64,000 bases of DNA from Acidimicrobiales bacterium (lineage in GTDB: Bacteria; Actinomycetota; Acidimicrobiia; Acidimicrobiales; SHLQ01), in assembly GCA_020629635.1 (NCBI GenBank), contig JAHDCX010000013.1, positions 1 to 64,000 on the forward strand, read 5' to 3'. Under the pieces are notes generated by a model. The model did no database searches, was not told where the DNA came from, and worked only from the letters and a program-made list of their open reading frames with translations. Positions 41,147 to 49,576 of the stretch are shown in pieces. Within the stretch, counting starts at the first letter, position 1; each line of letters opens with the position of its first letter. The position numbers and the translations under genes were made by a program.

Positions 41147-41748
41147 GCGATCTCACCCCATTCGAGGGGTTCGTGCTCATCGGCGGTGCCAGCCGAAGGA
41201 TGGGACGCGACAAGGCCACCCTCGACGTCGAAGGAGCACCGCTCGCTCGCCGTTCGCAGCGTGCCCTCCTCGATGCGCAACGTGTCACCTATGTCGGTGG
41301 GGACCATCACCCCGACCCACAGGGCGATCGGCCGACCGAATGGCGACGAGACGCCCACCCCGGAGGTGGTCCTCTGCCGGCCATCAAACTCTGCTTGGAC
41401 ACTGCCGATTCGGCGGTCGTCGCGATCCTGGCGTGTGACTTGCCCGGGATCGACGCCGCCGCAGTCCGCACACTCGTCGAACGACTCACCAGATCAGGTG
41501 CCGACGTTGCCGTGCCGATCGTCGGTGGACGTTCTCAGTGGCTGGCTGCCGCCTGGCGGACCTCGCCTGCGCGAGCCGGCGTCGCAGCAGCCCTCGATGT
41601 CGGCTCGCGTGCACCTCGTCAGGCCATGCGCTGGCTCTCCGCCGAGTATGTCATCTTCGCCGACGACGGCACCTTGGACGATGTCGATTCGGTGGAGGAT
41701 CTTGCCCGCTCCGGGCTTCGGTATCGCCTCGACGACCTGGGCCAGTAA
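41125..41748 (+). CDS. mobA: Molybdenum cofactor guanylyltransferase-like protein
   Basis: 207 residues from GTG 41125, overlapping DUF3151 by 22 bases. The nucleotide-binding start is FVLIGGASRRMGRDKATL, followed by ILACDLPGID and DVAVPIVGGRSQWL. MobA attaches GMP to molybdopterin. The family also includes other NTP transferases; no further Moco genes are in the window, so the substrate is inferred. Confidence 0.75.
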   Translation: MATGRPLSDLTPFEGFVLIGGASRRMGRDKATLDVEGAPLARRSQRALLDAQRVTYVGGDHHPDPQGDRPTEWRRDAHPGGGPLPAIKLCLDTADSAVVAILACDLPGIDAAAVRTLVERLTRSGADVAVPIVGGRSQWLAAAWRTSPARAGVAAALDVGSRAPRQAMRWLSAEYVIFADDGTLDDVDSVEDLARSGLRYRLDDLGQ

Positions 41749-41758
41749 CATCGCATGA

Positions 41759-42076
41759 ATGCCTGACCACGAGATCACCGTCGACGAACTCGCAACACTC
41801 GCCGATGTGACGTTGATCGACGTGCGCGAGACCGACGAATACACGAGCGGGCATGTTCCTGGAGCGGTTCATCTCCCGCTCAGTGAGCTCGCTGAGCGTG
41901 CGGGCGATGTCCCGGACGCCGGGACGGTGTACGTGATCTGTGCGGCTGGCGGGCGGTCCGCGCAAGCGATCGACGCGCTGCACGCATCGACTGCGACGCT
42001 CGTCAACGTCGTCGGGGGCACGAACGCCTGGAGAGACCAAGGGCGCCCGCTCGTCGTGGGCGGGAAGCCGGAGTGA
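41759..42076 (+). CDS. Rhodanese-like protein
   Basis: 105 residues, one rhodanese domain. LIDVRETDEYTSGHVPGAVHLP is the N-terminal signature, and the active-site loop is CAAGGRS with the persulfide Cys at about residue 61. It could carry sulfur to acceptors. TAACAT at 41746-41751 (its TAA is the mobA stop) ends seven bases before the ATG. The rnd start overlaps its stop by GTGA. Confidence 0.88.
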   Translation: MPDHEITVDELATLADVTLIDVRETDEYTSGHVPGAVHLPLSELAERAGDVPDAGTVYVICAAGGRSAQAIDALHASTATLVNVVGGTNAWRDQGRPLVVGGKPE

Positions 42077-43254
42077 GTGGCGACGGACACGAGCTGATCA
42101 CCACCGATACCGCGCTTCGTGACTTCCTCGCGAGAGCGACCGAACCGAACCGCTACGCCATCGACACCGAGTTCCATCGAGAACGGTCATATTTTCCGCG
42201 AGTCGCCCTCTTGCAGATCAACACGGGCAACGAGATCGGCCTGATCGACCCGCTCGAGGTCGACCCCGAACCGCTCGCAGAGCTCTTCGCCTCAGAGGCA
42301 ACTGCCGTTCTCCACGCAGCCAGCCAGGACCTCGAGGTCTTCGAGCACTGGGTTGGTTCGGTTCCCCGCCGAATCTTCGATACACAACTCGCGGCCGGTT
42401 TCACCGGACTCTCCACGCCATCGCTCGCCGCGTTGCATGATCGAGTCCTGCACATCTCACTGCCAAAGACGTCGAGGCTGACCGATTGGCTTGCTCGCCC
42501 CCTGAGCGACGACCAACGCGAATACGCCGCCAGCGACGTTGCACATCTGCTCGAGCTGAGCGACCGAATCAGCGATGAACTCCGCGAGCTCGGACGACTC
42601 GAGTGGGCCGAAGCGGAGTGCGAGGTGCTCCGGTCCCAGCCGCGAGGACGACGGGACCCCGACGATGCGTGGCGTCGGATAAAGGCCGTCCGCCAGCTCA
42701 AGGGTGCCTCGCTCGGAGCCGCTCGGGCCCTTGCCGCCTGGCGAGAGCGACAGGCCGCCGAACTCGACCAACCAGTCCGCTTCATCTTGTCCGACCTCGC
42801 CCTTGTCGGAATTGCCCAGCGACGCCCGAAGACGCTCGAACAGATCGGTTCGATCCGCGGGGTCGACGATCGTATGGGCCGAGGCGAGACCGGTGAGATC
42901 ATTCTTCGACTCGTTCGCGAGGGTGCCGAGCTGCCGCCACCCTCGTCGTCGGGGGCGACACGACGCGAGCCGCGTCCGGATCTACGGCCTGCCGTCACCC
43001 TGGTCGCCGCCTGGGTTGCTCAGCTCGCTCGAGAACTTCGACTCGATCCCGCGCTTCTCGGAGCACGAGCCGACATCGAGGCCCTGGTGCGTGGCGATGA
43101 GGACGCCAGGTTGTCCCATGGGTGGCGTGCGGAGATCGCCGGAGAACCGATCAGATCACTGATGAGCGGCGAAGCCGCGCTCGCGTTCGACGGCAACGGT
43201 GGATTGGTGCTCGAGGAACGATCTCGGAGACCGGTTGCCCGCTCCGGTGAGTGA
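42073..43254 (+). CDS. rnd: Ribonuclease D
   Basis: 393 residues. DEDDy exonuclease domain: IDTEF (Asp31, Glu33), AASQDLEVF (Asp) and YAASDVAHLL (Tyr and Asp). One or two HRDC domains follow (about 205-285 and 305-375). It trims tRNA 3' ends and other structured RNA. The start overlaps the rhodanese stop. Confidence 0.92.
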   Translation: MSGDGHELITTDTALRDFLARATEPNRYAIDTEFHRERSYFPRVALLQINTGNEIGLIDPLEVDPEPLAELFASEATAVLHAASQDLEVFEHWVGSVPRRIFDTQLAAGFTGLSTPSLAALHDRVLHISLPKTSRLTDWLARPLSDDQREYAASDVAHLLELSDRISDELRELGRLEWAEAECEVLRSQPRGRRDPDDAWRRIKAVRQLKGASLGAARALAAWRERQAAELDQPVRFILSDLALVGIAQRRPKTLEQIGSIRGVDDRMGRGETGEIILRLVREGAELPPPSSSGATRREPRPDLRPAVTLVAAWVAQLARELRLDPALLGARADIEALVRGDEDARLSHGWRAEIAGEPIRSLMSGEAALAFDGNGGLVLEERSRRPVARSGE

Positions 43255-43318
43255 AGCGAGGTCTTCAGTCGCTAGACTTGCGGTTCTGTATCGGCCGGCG
43301 TTCCCGGAGGTCTGCAGG

Positions 43319-43546
43319 GTGAAGAAGGGTCGACATCGCCGTTTCGAAGAGGCGCGAGCGCTCAAGCGGTCCCAGGACGTGGACCTCGATGATCTGTTCG
43401 ACAGTCTCAACGAGGACGACGCGGATGCGCACAAGCCCGAACACGATGCGTGGGCCGATGTTGCCGCGGAGTGGGAGGCTAAGAACACCGACGACGAGGA
43501 TGGCGTCGCGGACGACGGTGATGGTTCCGCGTCCGAGGAAGAGTAA
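43319..43546 (+). CDS. Small charged protein with acidic tail
   Basis: 75 residues from GTG 43319, with GGAGG at 43306-43310. It starts VKKGRHRRFEEARALKRSQ, strongly basic, and ends in a run of Asp/Glu (DDEDGVADDGDGSASEEE). No known domain is seen. The charge split suggests binding to nucleic acid or to a basic partner; this is speculative. The longer upstream frame overlaps rnd and lacks an RBS. Confidence 0.6.
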   Translation: MKKGRHRRFEEARALKRSQDVDLDDLFDSLNEDDADAHKPEHDAWADVAAEWEAKNTDDEDGVADDGDGSASEEE

Positions 43547-43549
43547 CCG

Positions 43550-44293
43550 TTAGCCCTCGTTCGACGCTCGAACGGGATCGGCCACAGCCACCTCAGGACT
43601 CTCGGTAGCGGCGCACAACGCGTCGGCGACCGCCTCGCCCGCCAACGCCGCGACTTCGGCGCGCAGTGATCGGGCGACGGTCTCCCTGCCGACGTGTGTC
43701 GCCGCCGGGTCGTCGTGGCACCACCAGCCGAGATCCGTCCCAGCGTCTCCCCAGTCGCGTCGTCTCCACTGTCGAACGAAGTGGGTGGCGTGATCGTGAT
43801 CGTCGACGTGATGTTCGACCCGCAACGGGAGCTGCCAACACACCTCAGGTTTCCATTCGAGAGGTTCGATCTCGGCTCGAACGGCCGCGAGATGGAAGGC
43901 ACAGCCAGCCCCTCCAGGAAAATCCGGACGATTGAGGAACACACACGCTCCCTCGTGGACGAGCGTCACCCGGTCTCCGTCGTCGTCGATGGTCGTCAGG
44001 TCATCCACGCAGGTGGATGCGTCTGCGTTGTCTGAACGCAGTCCAGCCCATTGCCAGAGCTCCGACGGAAGTGCTGCCGCCACCGACATGACCCGGCGAA
44101 GGTCGTCCTCGTCCGAGAAATGCGCACCGTAGCTGCAACAACCCCGCTGGCCGGCGGCGTCGCGTTCTTCCTCGATCCCTTGGCACCCAGCGCCCCAGAT
44201 GCAGGTCCAATTGGATGCGAAGAACGAGAGGTCGAAAAGCCACGTGTCGCCGTCAGGCGCCTCGAACGACGCCCAGTGAGTGGGTTCAAGCAT
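43550..44293 (-). CDS. Cysteine-rich protein, possible metal binding
   Basis: 247 residues. The first third has CIWGAGCQGI, GCCSYGAHF and later STCVDD, CVFL, AGCAFH and EVCWQLPL, a spread of about nine Cys that resembles the YkgJ/DUF3109-like Cys-cluster proteins. No transmembrane segment. The role is unknown; iron-sulfur or zinc binding is inferred. It is divergent from the 64-residue gene at 44331, 37 bp away. Confidence 0.6.
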   Translation of the reverse strand: MLEPTHWASFEAPDGDTWLFDLSFFASNWTCIWGAGCQGIEEERDAAGQRGCCSYGAHFSDEDDLRRVMSVAAALPSELWQWAGLRSDNADASTCVDDLTTIDDDGDRVTLVHEGACVFLNRPDFPGGAGCAFHLAAVRAEIEPLEWKPEVCWQLPLRVEHHVDDHDHATHFVRQWRRRDWGDAGTDLGWWCHDDPAATHVGRETVARSLRAEVAALAGEAVADALCAATESPEVAVADPVRASNEG

Positions 44294-44330
44294 CGTGTCT
44301 GCCTACCGGGGCGTCGCTAGCATTCGGCCG

Positions 44331-44525
44331 ATGAGCGAGGAACGCCGCAACGAACTCGCCGACCGACTCGACGGAATCGCGGAGGCCATCGCCGAACTCG
44401 GCATGGAGAACATGCGCTCCCGAATCGACGCCGGCGAAACCGACCGATGGGCCGCCGATGAAGAAAAGCGGCTGGCAAGAGCGAGACGAGCCGTCATCAA
44501 GGCGTCGCTGGAGTTGCGTCGTTGA
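44331..44525 (+). CDS. Short helical hypothetical protein
   Basis: 64 residues from ATG 44331: MSEERRNELADRLDGIAEAI then a basic C-terminal helix (RLARARRAVIKASLELRR). It looks like two helices, one acidic and one basic. TAGCAT at 44318-44323 ends seven bases before the ATG, a leaderless layout. Its 3' end overlaps the end of the convergent LOG gene by 29 bases. No family recognised. Confidence 0.55.
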   Translation: MSEERRNELADRLDGIAEAIAELGMENMRSRIDAGETDRWAADEEKRLARARRAVIKASLELRR

Positions 44526-45546
44526 GCGCGTCGATGAGCTGACGAAGCCGGGCGTAGCCGTGCCGATTGAACCGAAAGGCGATTCGGTCGAGATCCAGGT
44601 TGTCACGATCTCGGACTTCTGACTCCGTGGGCTCGATTCGTTCGATCGCTCCATCTTCGATGATGTCCCCAAACTCGGTCGTGAGCGTCCGAAGCTCGTC
44701 GTCGTCTGGTGACCGTCGAAGACGGAGAACGAGACGCTGGCCGACGGCGCGAGCGGAGTGATACGTGCGGTAGAACCGGACCATCTCATCGGCGGCCTCC
44801 TCGACCGAGTTGGTGAGCAGAAACAGCGACATGTCCGCCGGCGAGATGAGTCCGTCGGCGAGTAGCTCCTTGCTCACGAAGTCCTGCCAACGCTCCCAAT
44901 AGGTCGAGCCCTCTGGATCGAGGAGCACGACGGGTGCAAGGATCGACTTGCCGGTTTGCATCAGCGTCAAGAGCTCGAAGGCTTCGTCCATCGTCCCGAA
45001 GCCGCCCGGCAGAATTGCATAGCCGTGACTTTCCTTCATGAACGTCACCTTGCGAGTGAAGAAGTACCGGAAGTTGATGAGCTTGGGGTCGTCAGCGATG
45101 AACTCGTTCGCCGATGCCTCGAACGGCAGGACGATGTTGATGCCGAACGAATTCTCTGCCCCGGCTCCTTCGAGTCCGGCCGCCATGATCCCGGGGCCTG
45201 CTCCGGTCATGACCATCCAGTCGCGGGCCGCCATGGACGCGCCCAAGTGCTTCGCGCTCTCATACGCGGGATCGCCCGACGTGATTCGGGCCGAGCCGAA
45301 GATCGTGCACTTCTTGATGTCGCGATACGGCGCGAAGACGTGGAACGCGTATCGCAGCTCCTTGAGCGCCGCGTTCACGAGTTTGAGATCGGCCCGGCCG
45401 ACGTCTTCTCGCCCCATGCGGAGCGCAGAGACGACCATCTCGAAGATCAGATCCTGGTCGTCTCGGATTCCGGCATCATCGATGACCGAGGCGATCCGTT
45501 GATCGACCTCTCCGTGACCGGTTCGGTAGCGGGGCAGCTGTTCCAT
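44497..45546 (-). CDS. LOG family protein
   Basis: 349 residues. The Rossmann core has the LOG signature PGGFGTMDEAFELLT and TGAGPGIMAAGLEGA, with IFGSARITSGDP before it. Classic LOG enzymes release adenine-type cytokinin bases from ribotides; bacterial long forms act as nucleotide phosphoribohydrolases. N- and C-terminal extensions of about 80 and 90 residues make it longer than the minimal family. TACGAT on the minus strand (45553-45558) ends six bases before the ATG. Confidence 0.85.
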   Translation of the reverse strand: MEQLPRYRTGHGEVDQRIASVIDDAGIRDDQDLIFEMVVSALRMGREDVGRADLKLVNAALKELRYAFHVFAPYRDIKKCTIFGSARITSGDPAYESAKHLGASMAARDWMVMTGAGPGIMAAGLEGAGAENSFGINIVLPFEASANEFIADDPKLINFRYFFTRKVTFMKESHGYAILPGGFGTMDEAFELLTLMQTGKSILAPVVLLDPEGSTYWERWQDFVSKELLADGLISPADMSLFLLTNSVEEAADEMVRFYRTYHSARAVGQRLVLRLRRSPDDDELRTLTTEFGDIIEDGAIERIEPTESEVRDRDNLDLDRIAFRFNRHGYARLRQLIDALNDATPATP

Positions 45547-45582
45547 CCGCGCATCGTAGCGATACCACGCCGGCCCGAAGGG

Positions 45583-47934
45583 TCAGTCGATGAGGTCGTA
45601 GACGGTGTTTCTTTGCCGCAACGTCCGGCCGAGTGGGGCGACCAGGTCCGCGAAGTCGTCCCTCGTAGCGGCGGTCCCATGGCTTGCTCCGGCGGCCCGG
45701 CTGATGTTCTCGTCGATGAGCGTGCCCCCAAGGTCGTTCACGCCTGCGTGGAGGAGCTGTCCGACGCCGTTCATGCCGATCTTGGGCCACGATGCCTGGA
45801 TGTTGTCAATCGCACCGTGATAGACGATTCGGGCCACTGCGTGCATGAGCAAAGTCTCGCGGAAGGTCGGCCCGCGTCGTGCCCGTCGCCGGAGGTAGAT
45901 CGGCGAGGCCATGTGCACGAATGGCAGTGTGACGAACTCGGTGAACCCGCCTGTTTCGAGCTGAAGTTCGCGGGTCCGAAGCAGGTGACGCGCCCAGTGT
46001 CGTGGTGTCTCGACCGCCCCGAACATGATGGTCACGTTGGAGGTCAGCCCGACTCGGTGCGCCAGGCGATGTGCTTCGAGCCATTCTTCGGTGTTGACCT
46101 TGTCGGGGCAAAGGATCGCCCGCACTTCATCATCGAGAATCTCGGCCGCGGTCCCCGGCAACGATCGCAGGCCGGCGTCTCGGAGGCGTGCGAGGTACTT
46201 CTCGAGCGGTTCGCCGAGACGGCGAGCGCCCTCCGTCACCTCGAGCGCAGTGAAGCCATGGATGTGGATGTCGGGCACTGCTTGGTGGACGGCGTCGATC
46301 ACATCGACGTAGTACTCGCCATCGAAATCGGGGTGAATACCACCTTGCAGGCAGACCTCGGTGGCTCCGAGCTCGGCAGCCTCGGCGACTCGTTCGGCGA
46401 TGTCGTCCAACGTGAGGAGGTACGGGGCGCCGCGGAGATTGAGCGAAAGCGGCCCCTTGCTGAATCCGCAGAACTGGCACTTGAACGTGCAGACGTTGGT
46501 GTAGTTGATGTTCCGATTGGCGACGAAGGTGACCACATCGCCGTTGACGAGCTGACGGAGGCGATCGGCATGCTCGCTCACGGCAGTGACTTCGGCACCG
46601 CGAGCGGAGAACAACGTGACGATCTGGTCTTCGTCGAGGGAGCCGCCTGCGGCCGCGTGATCGAGGACCTCAGCGACGGCGCCGCCGATGCTGGCGAGAG
46701 CAGCGGGGAGCAGTCTCGGGGGAGTGGCATCTGCGCCCGAATACCACGCCGTGGACCGATCGCCGACCAAAACCACCTCGGCCCCATCGCCGACTGCACC
46801 GACTTCCATGGTGCGCTCGGGAAACACGGCACCGGGATCGTCGCGACCGAGACCCTCGGCGTCGGCCCGGTCGCCGACGGCAAAGTGCAACGCAGGATCG
46901 ATCCAGATGTCACGCTCGGCAACGAAGCGAGGATGGACGGTGAGTCGCGGCGCGAGCACATGACCGTCGGGCAACGCCGCGTCGATCGCGTCGACTTGCG
47001 GCCAGGGCTTCTCGGGGTTGACGTGATCGATCGTGACGGGCGAGATGCCACCGAGGTCGTCGATGCCCGCATCGACGAGCGATGCGACGTTCGAGACGAG
47101 GTTCGGGGGTGCCTGTACCGACACTTCCGCGGGAAGGATTTCACGGGCCAGCGCAATCGCTTCGAGATGCTCGGCCTCCGGACAGGGCGGGTGACGATGC
47201 ATCCGGGTGTCACTTTTCGGCAGGAAGTTCTGCACGATCACTTCTTGCACATGTCCATGACGATCATGCGATTCGGCGATCGCTTCGAGGGCTTGGATTC
47301 GATCTGCGCGACTCTCGCCGATCCCGACGAGGATCCCGGTCGTGAAGGGTATGCGCAGCTCTCCCGCGGCCTCCAACGTCGCGAGCCGTCGTTCGGGCGT
47401 CTTGTCCGGCGATCCCTTGTGGCATTCGAGGTCCGCGTTGAGCGACTCGAGCATCATGCCCTGCGAGGGTGACACCGGACGGAGTGATGCGAGCTCGTCG
47501 CGATCGAGCGCACCCGCGTTTGCGTGGGGGAGCAGCCCGGTTTCGGACAGAACCAACGCGGCCGCAGCCCGGAGATAGTCGATGGTGGTCTGGTAGCCGT
47601 TCTCGTCGAGCCATTCTTGCGCGGCGGGGTAGCGGAGCTCTGGGCGTTCGCCCAGTGTGAAGAGTGCCTCATGACAACCCGCCCGGGCCCCGGCTCGGGC
47701 GATCTTGAGTACCTCGGGAAGCGAGAGATACGGCGCCTCCACCCGCGCCGGCGGCTCGGCGAACGTGCAATAGCCGCATCGGTCCTGACAGAGCTTCGTC
47801 AACGGGATGAAGACTTTGGGCGACCAGGTCAGACGTGTTCCGAACTGTTCGTCGCGTCGACGAGCGCTGCGGCGCATCTGATCGGCGATGGGTCCCGGCA
47901 GCTCGAGCTCGGCCTGGACGGGGAGCAGGGTCAC
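45583..47934 (-). CDS. fbiC: F420 precursor synthase, CofG-CofH fusion
   Basis: 783 residues with two radical-SAM domains. The CofG half has CQDRCGYC (C49, C53, C56); the CofH half has CTFKCQFC (C482, C486, C489). Together they make 7,8-didemethyl-8-hydroxy-5-deazariboflavin (FO), the chromophore of F420, from tyrosine and a flavin precursor. The length fits actinobacterial FbiC. The start overlaps the HxlR regulator stop by ATGA, so the two are coupled. FbiA/B are not in the window. Confidence 0.95.
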   Translation of the reverse strand: MTLLPVQAELELPGPIADQMRRSARRRDEQFGTRLTWSPKVFIPLTKLCQDRCGYCTFAEPPARVEAPYLSLPEVLKIARAGARAGCHEALFTLGERPELRYPAAQEWLDENGYQTTIDYLRAAAALVLSETGLLPHANAGALDRDELASLRPVSPSQGMMLESLNADLECHKGSPDKTPERRLATLEAAGELRIPFTTGILVGIGESRADRIQALEAIAESHDRHGHVQEVIVQNFLPKSDTRMHRHPPCPEAEHLEAIALAREILPAEVSVQAPPNLVSNVASLVDAGIDDLGGISPVTIDHVNPEKPWPQVDAIDAALPDGHVLAPRLTVHPRFVAERDIWIDPALHFAVGDRADAEGLGRDDPGAVFPERTMEVGAVGDGAEVVLVGDRSTAWYSGADATPPRLLPAALASIGGAVAEVLDHAAAGGSLDEDQIVTLFSARGAEVTAVSEHADRLRQLVNGDVVTFVANRNINYTNVCTFKCQFCGFSKGPLSLNLRGAPYLLTLDDIAERVAEAAELGATEVCLQGGIHPDFDGEYYVDVIDAVHQAVPDIHIHGFTALEVTEGARRLGEPLEKYLARLRDAGLRSLPGTAAEILDDEVRAILCPDKVNTEEWLEAHRLAHRVGLTSNVTIMFGAVETPRHWARHLLRTRELQLETGGFTEFVTLPFVHMASPIYLRRRARRGPTFRETLLMHAVARIVYHGAIDNIQASWPKIGMNGVGQLLHAGVNDLGGTLIDENISRAAGASHGTAATRDDFADLVAPLGRTLRQRNTVYDLID

Positions 47935-48389
47935 TGGATTGCCTCCGACGTGTGCGTGCGGCGCCGGATCGCCTGAGCCGAGACAACGTCACCGCACGAC
48001 GTGCACACGGTTCGATTCTCAATCGGGCCGCCGCATTCGGCGTGAACGAGCGTGGGGCCCGTCGTCTCGACGCCCCATCGCTCGCCCCACTGCAGGAGCG
48101 ATATCAGGACCGGGGACAACTCGAGGCCCGCCGTCGTCAGGCGGTAGTCGTGACGGACGGGTCGGTCCTGGTACGGCACGCGCTGGACGACACCGTTGTC
48201 GACCAGACGGCCGAGCCGGTTGGTCAACAAGTTGGTCGAGATACCTGTCGCCTCGACGATTTCGGCGAACCGATGGTTGCCGGCGAAGATCGATCGAAGG
48301 ACGAGCAGCGACCAGCGATCACCAATCGCATCGAGCGCGGCGGTGATCGAATCGGTCGATTCGGGGCGGGGGAGCGTAGCGCTGGTCAC
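47931..48389 (-). CDS. HxlR family transcriptional regulator
   Basis: 152 residues from GTG 48389. The winged helix is seen in DRWSLLVLRSIFAGNHRFAEI, GISTNLLTNRLGRLVDNGV and the wing DRPVRHDYRLT. A C-terminal Cys set (AECGG, CTSCGD) may bind a metal or sense thiols. I prefer GTG 48389 to the upstream TTG 48416 because a clear promoter and operator lie just before it. It is coupled to fbiC, so it probably controls FO synthesis; the signal is unknown. Confidence 0.86.
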   Translation of the reverse strand: MTSATLPRPESTDSITAALDAIGDRWSLLVLRSIFAGNHRFAEIVEATGISTNLLTNRLGRLVDNGVVQRVPYQDRPVRHDYRLTTAGLELSPVLISLLQWGERWGVETTGPTLVHAECGGPIENRTVCTSCGDVVSAQAIRRRTHTSEAIQ

Positions 48390-48395
48390 GCACGC

Positions 48396-48429
48396 ACTGT
48401 ACTGGGTTACTTGCAATATGCAAGTAACC
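48396..48429 (-). promoter_or_regulatory. Promoter and palindromic operator of the HxlR-fbiC operon
   Basis: Minus-strand TTGCAT (48418-48423) and TACAGT (48396-48401) are 16 bp apart. The -10 ends six bases before GTG 48389, so the mRNA is probably leaderless. A perfect palindrome with 11-bp arms (48405-48415 and 48419-48429) and a 3-bp centre fills the space between the boxes and covers the -35. It should bind the dimeric regulator and repress. Confidence 0.75.
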
Positions 48430-49527
48430 TCAGGAGAGGCCCTCCGCCTTGGCGGTCAGCGAGGCGAGCAGCGAGTCGAAGCTCTTCTCGAACGCCGCCA
48501 CCCCTTCATCTTCGAGCTGCACCGCGACGACATCGAGATCGACGCCCAGGGCGGCGATGTCGGCCAGCACGGACTGCGCCTCGGCGAGATCTGCGTCGAT
48601 GGTCCGCGCAACCGTTCCGTGGTCGAGGAAGTGGCCGAGCGTCGAATCCGGGATGGTGTTGACCGAGTTCGGGCCGATCAACGAGTCGACGTAGAGCGTG
48701 TCGGGGTAGTCCGGGTTCTTCGTACTCGTCGATGCCCACAGAGGACGTTGAACCTGTGCTCCACGGGCTTCGAGAGCTTCCCAACGCGGGCCACTGAACG
48801 TCTCGAGGAAAGCGGCATAGGCCAACTTCCCGTTGGCGACCGCGGCTTTGCCCCGAAGCGCGAGTGCGGCATCCGTGCCGATCTCGGTGAGTCGAGCATC
48901 GACCTCGACATCCACGCGGCTGATGAAGAACGATGCGACGCTCGAGATCGAGGACAGATCCCCCTCCGCGCGCTCCAAACCGCTGATGTAGGCCTCCATC
49001 ACCTCTCGATACCGATCGACCGAGAACAGCAGGGTCACGTTGATGCTGCGTTTCTCTGAGATCATCTGGCCGATTGCGGGTACCCCTTCCGCCGTCGCCG
49101 GGATCTTCACGTACAGGTTGGGTTCGTCGATCTGGTCCCACAGTGTTCGGGCAGCCGCCTCGGTGCCCGCTTGATCGCGTGCAAGGCCGGGGTCGACTTC
49201 AACCGACACGAAACCATCGAGTCCGTCCGAGGCGTCATAGAGCGGGCGGCACAGGGCGAGCGCGTCCTCGATGTCGGTGGTCACGAGCCCCCAGTAGGCC
49301 TCCTCGACCGACGCACCCGACCGAAGGAGTTCTGCGAACTGCTCGGTGTACTCGTCGGATCCTTCGATCGCCTTCTGGAAGATGCTCGGGTTCGAGGTGA
49401 TGCCCCGGACGCCGCGATCGAGCCAGCGCTGCAGCTCGCCATCGTGAAGCCAGCCGCGGCGAAGGTTGTCCAGCCACGGGCTCTGTTGATGGTCGTTGAA
49501 GAGTTGGTGGAGGGTCGTCTCATCCAT
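48430..49527 (-). CDS. tal: Transaldolase
   Basis: 365 residues. The Schiff-base lysine is Lys141 in NLYVKIPAT; other landmarks are GVRGITSNPSIF and SKRSINVTLLFS-like EKRSINVTLLFS. It moves a three-carbon unit between sugar phosphates in the pentose phosphate pathway. It lies 49 bp downstream of tkt and its stop touches the HxlR operator. Confidence 0.94.
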   Translation of the reverse strand: MDETTLHQLFNDHQQSPWLDNLRRGWLHDGELQRWLDRGVRGITSNPSIFQKAIEGSDEYTEQFAELLRSGASVEEAYWGLVTTDIEDALALCRPLYDASDGLDGFVSVEVDPGLARDQAGTEAAARTLWDQIDEPNLYVKIPATAEGVPAIGQMISEKRSINVTLLFSVDRYREVMEAYISGLERAEGDLSSISSVASFFISRVDVEVDARLTEIGTDAALALRGKAAVANGKLAYAAFLETFSGPRWEALEARGAQVQRPLWASTSTKNPDYPDTLYVDSLIGPNSVNTIPDSTLGHFLDHGTVARTIDADLAEAQSVLADIAALGVDLDVVAVQLEDEGVAAFEKSFDSLLASLTAKAEGLS

Positions 49528-49576
49528 GCGCCGACCCTACCGCCCGACGACTCGACGAACGGGCGCTTTCGGTCGA

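Noticed and set aside
44956-47472. 838-codon plus-strand frame opposite LOG and fbiC
   Set aside because: It spans two convincing minus-strand genes and their intergenic gap and has no family features.
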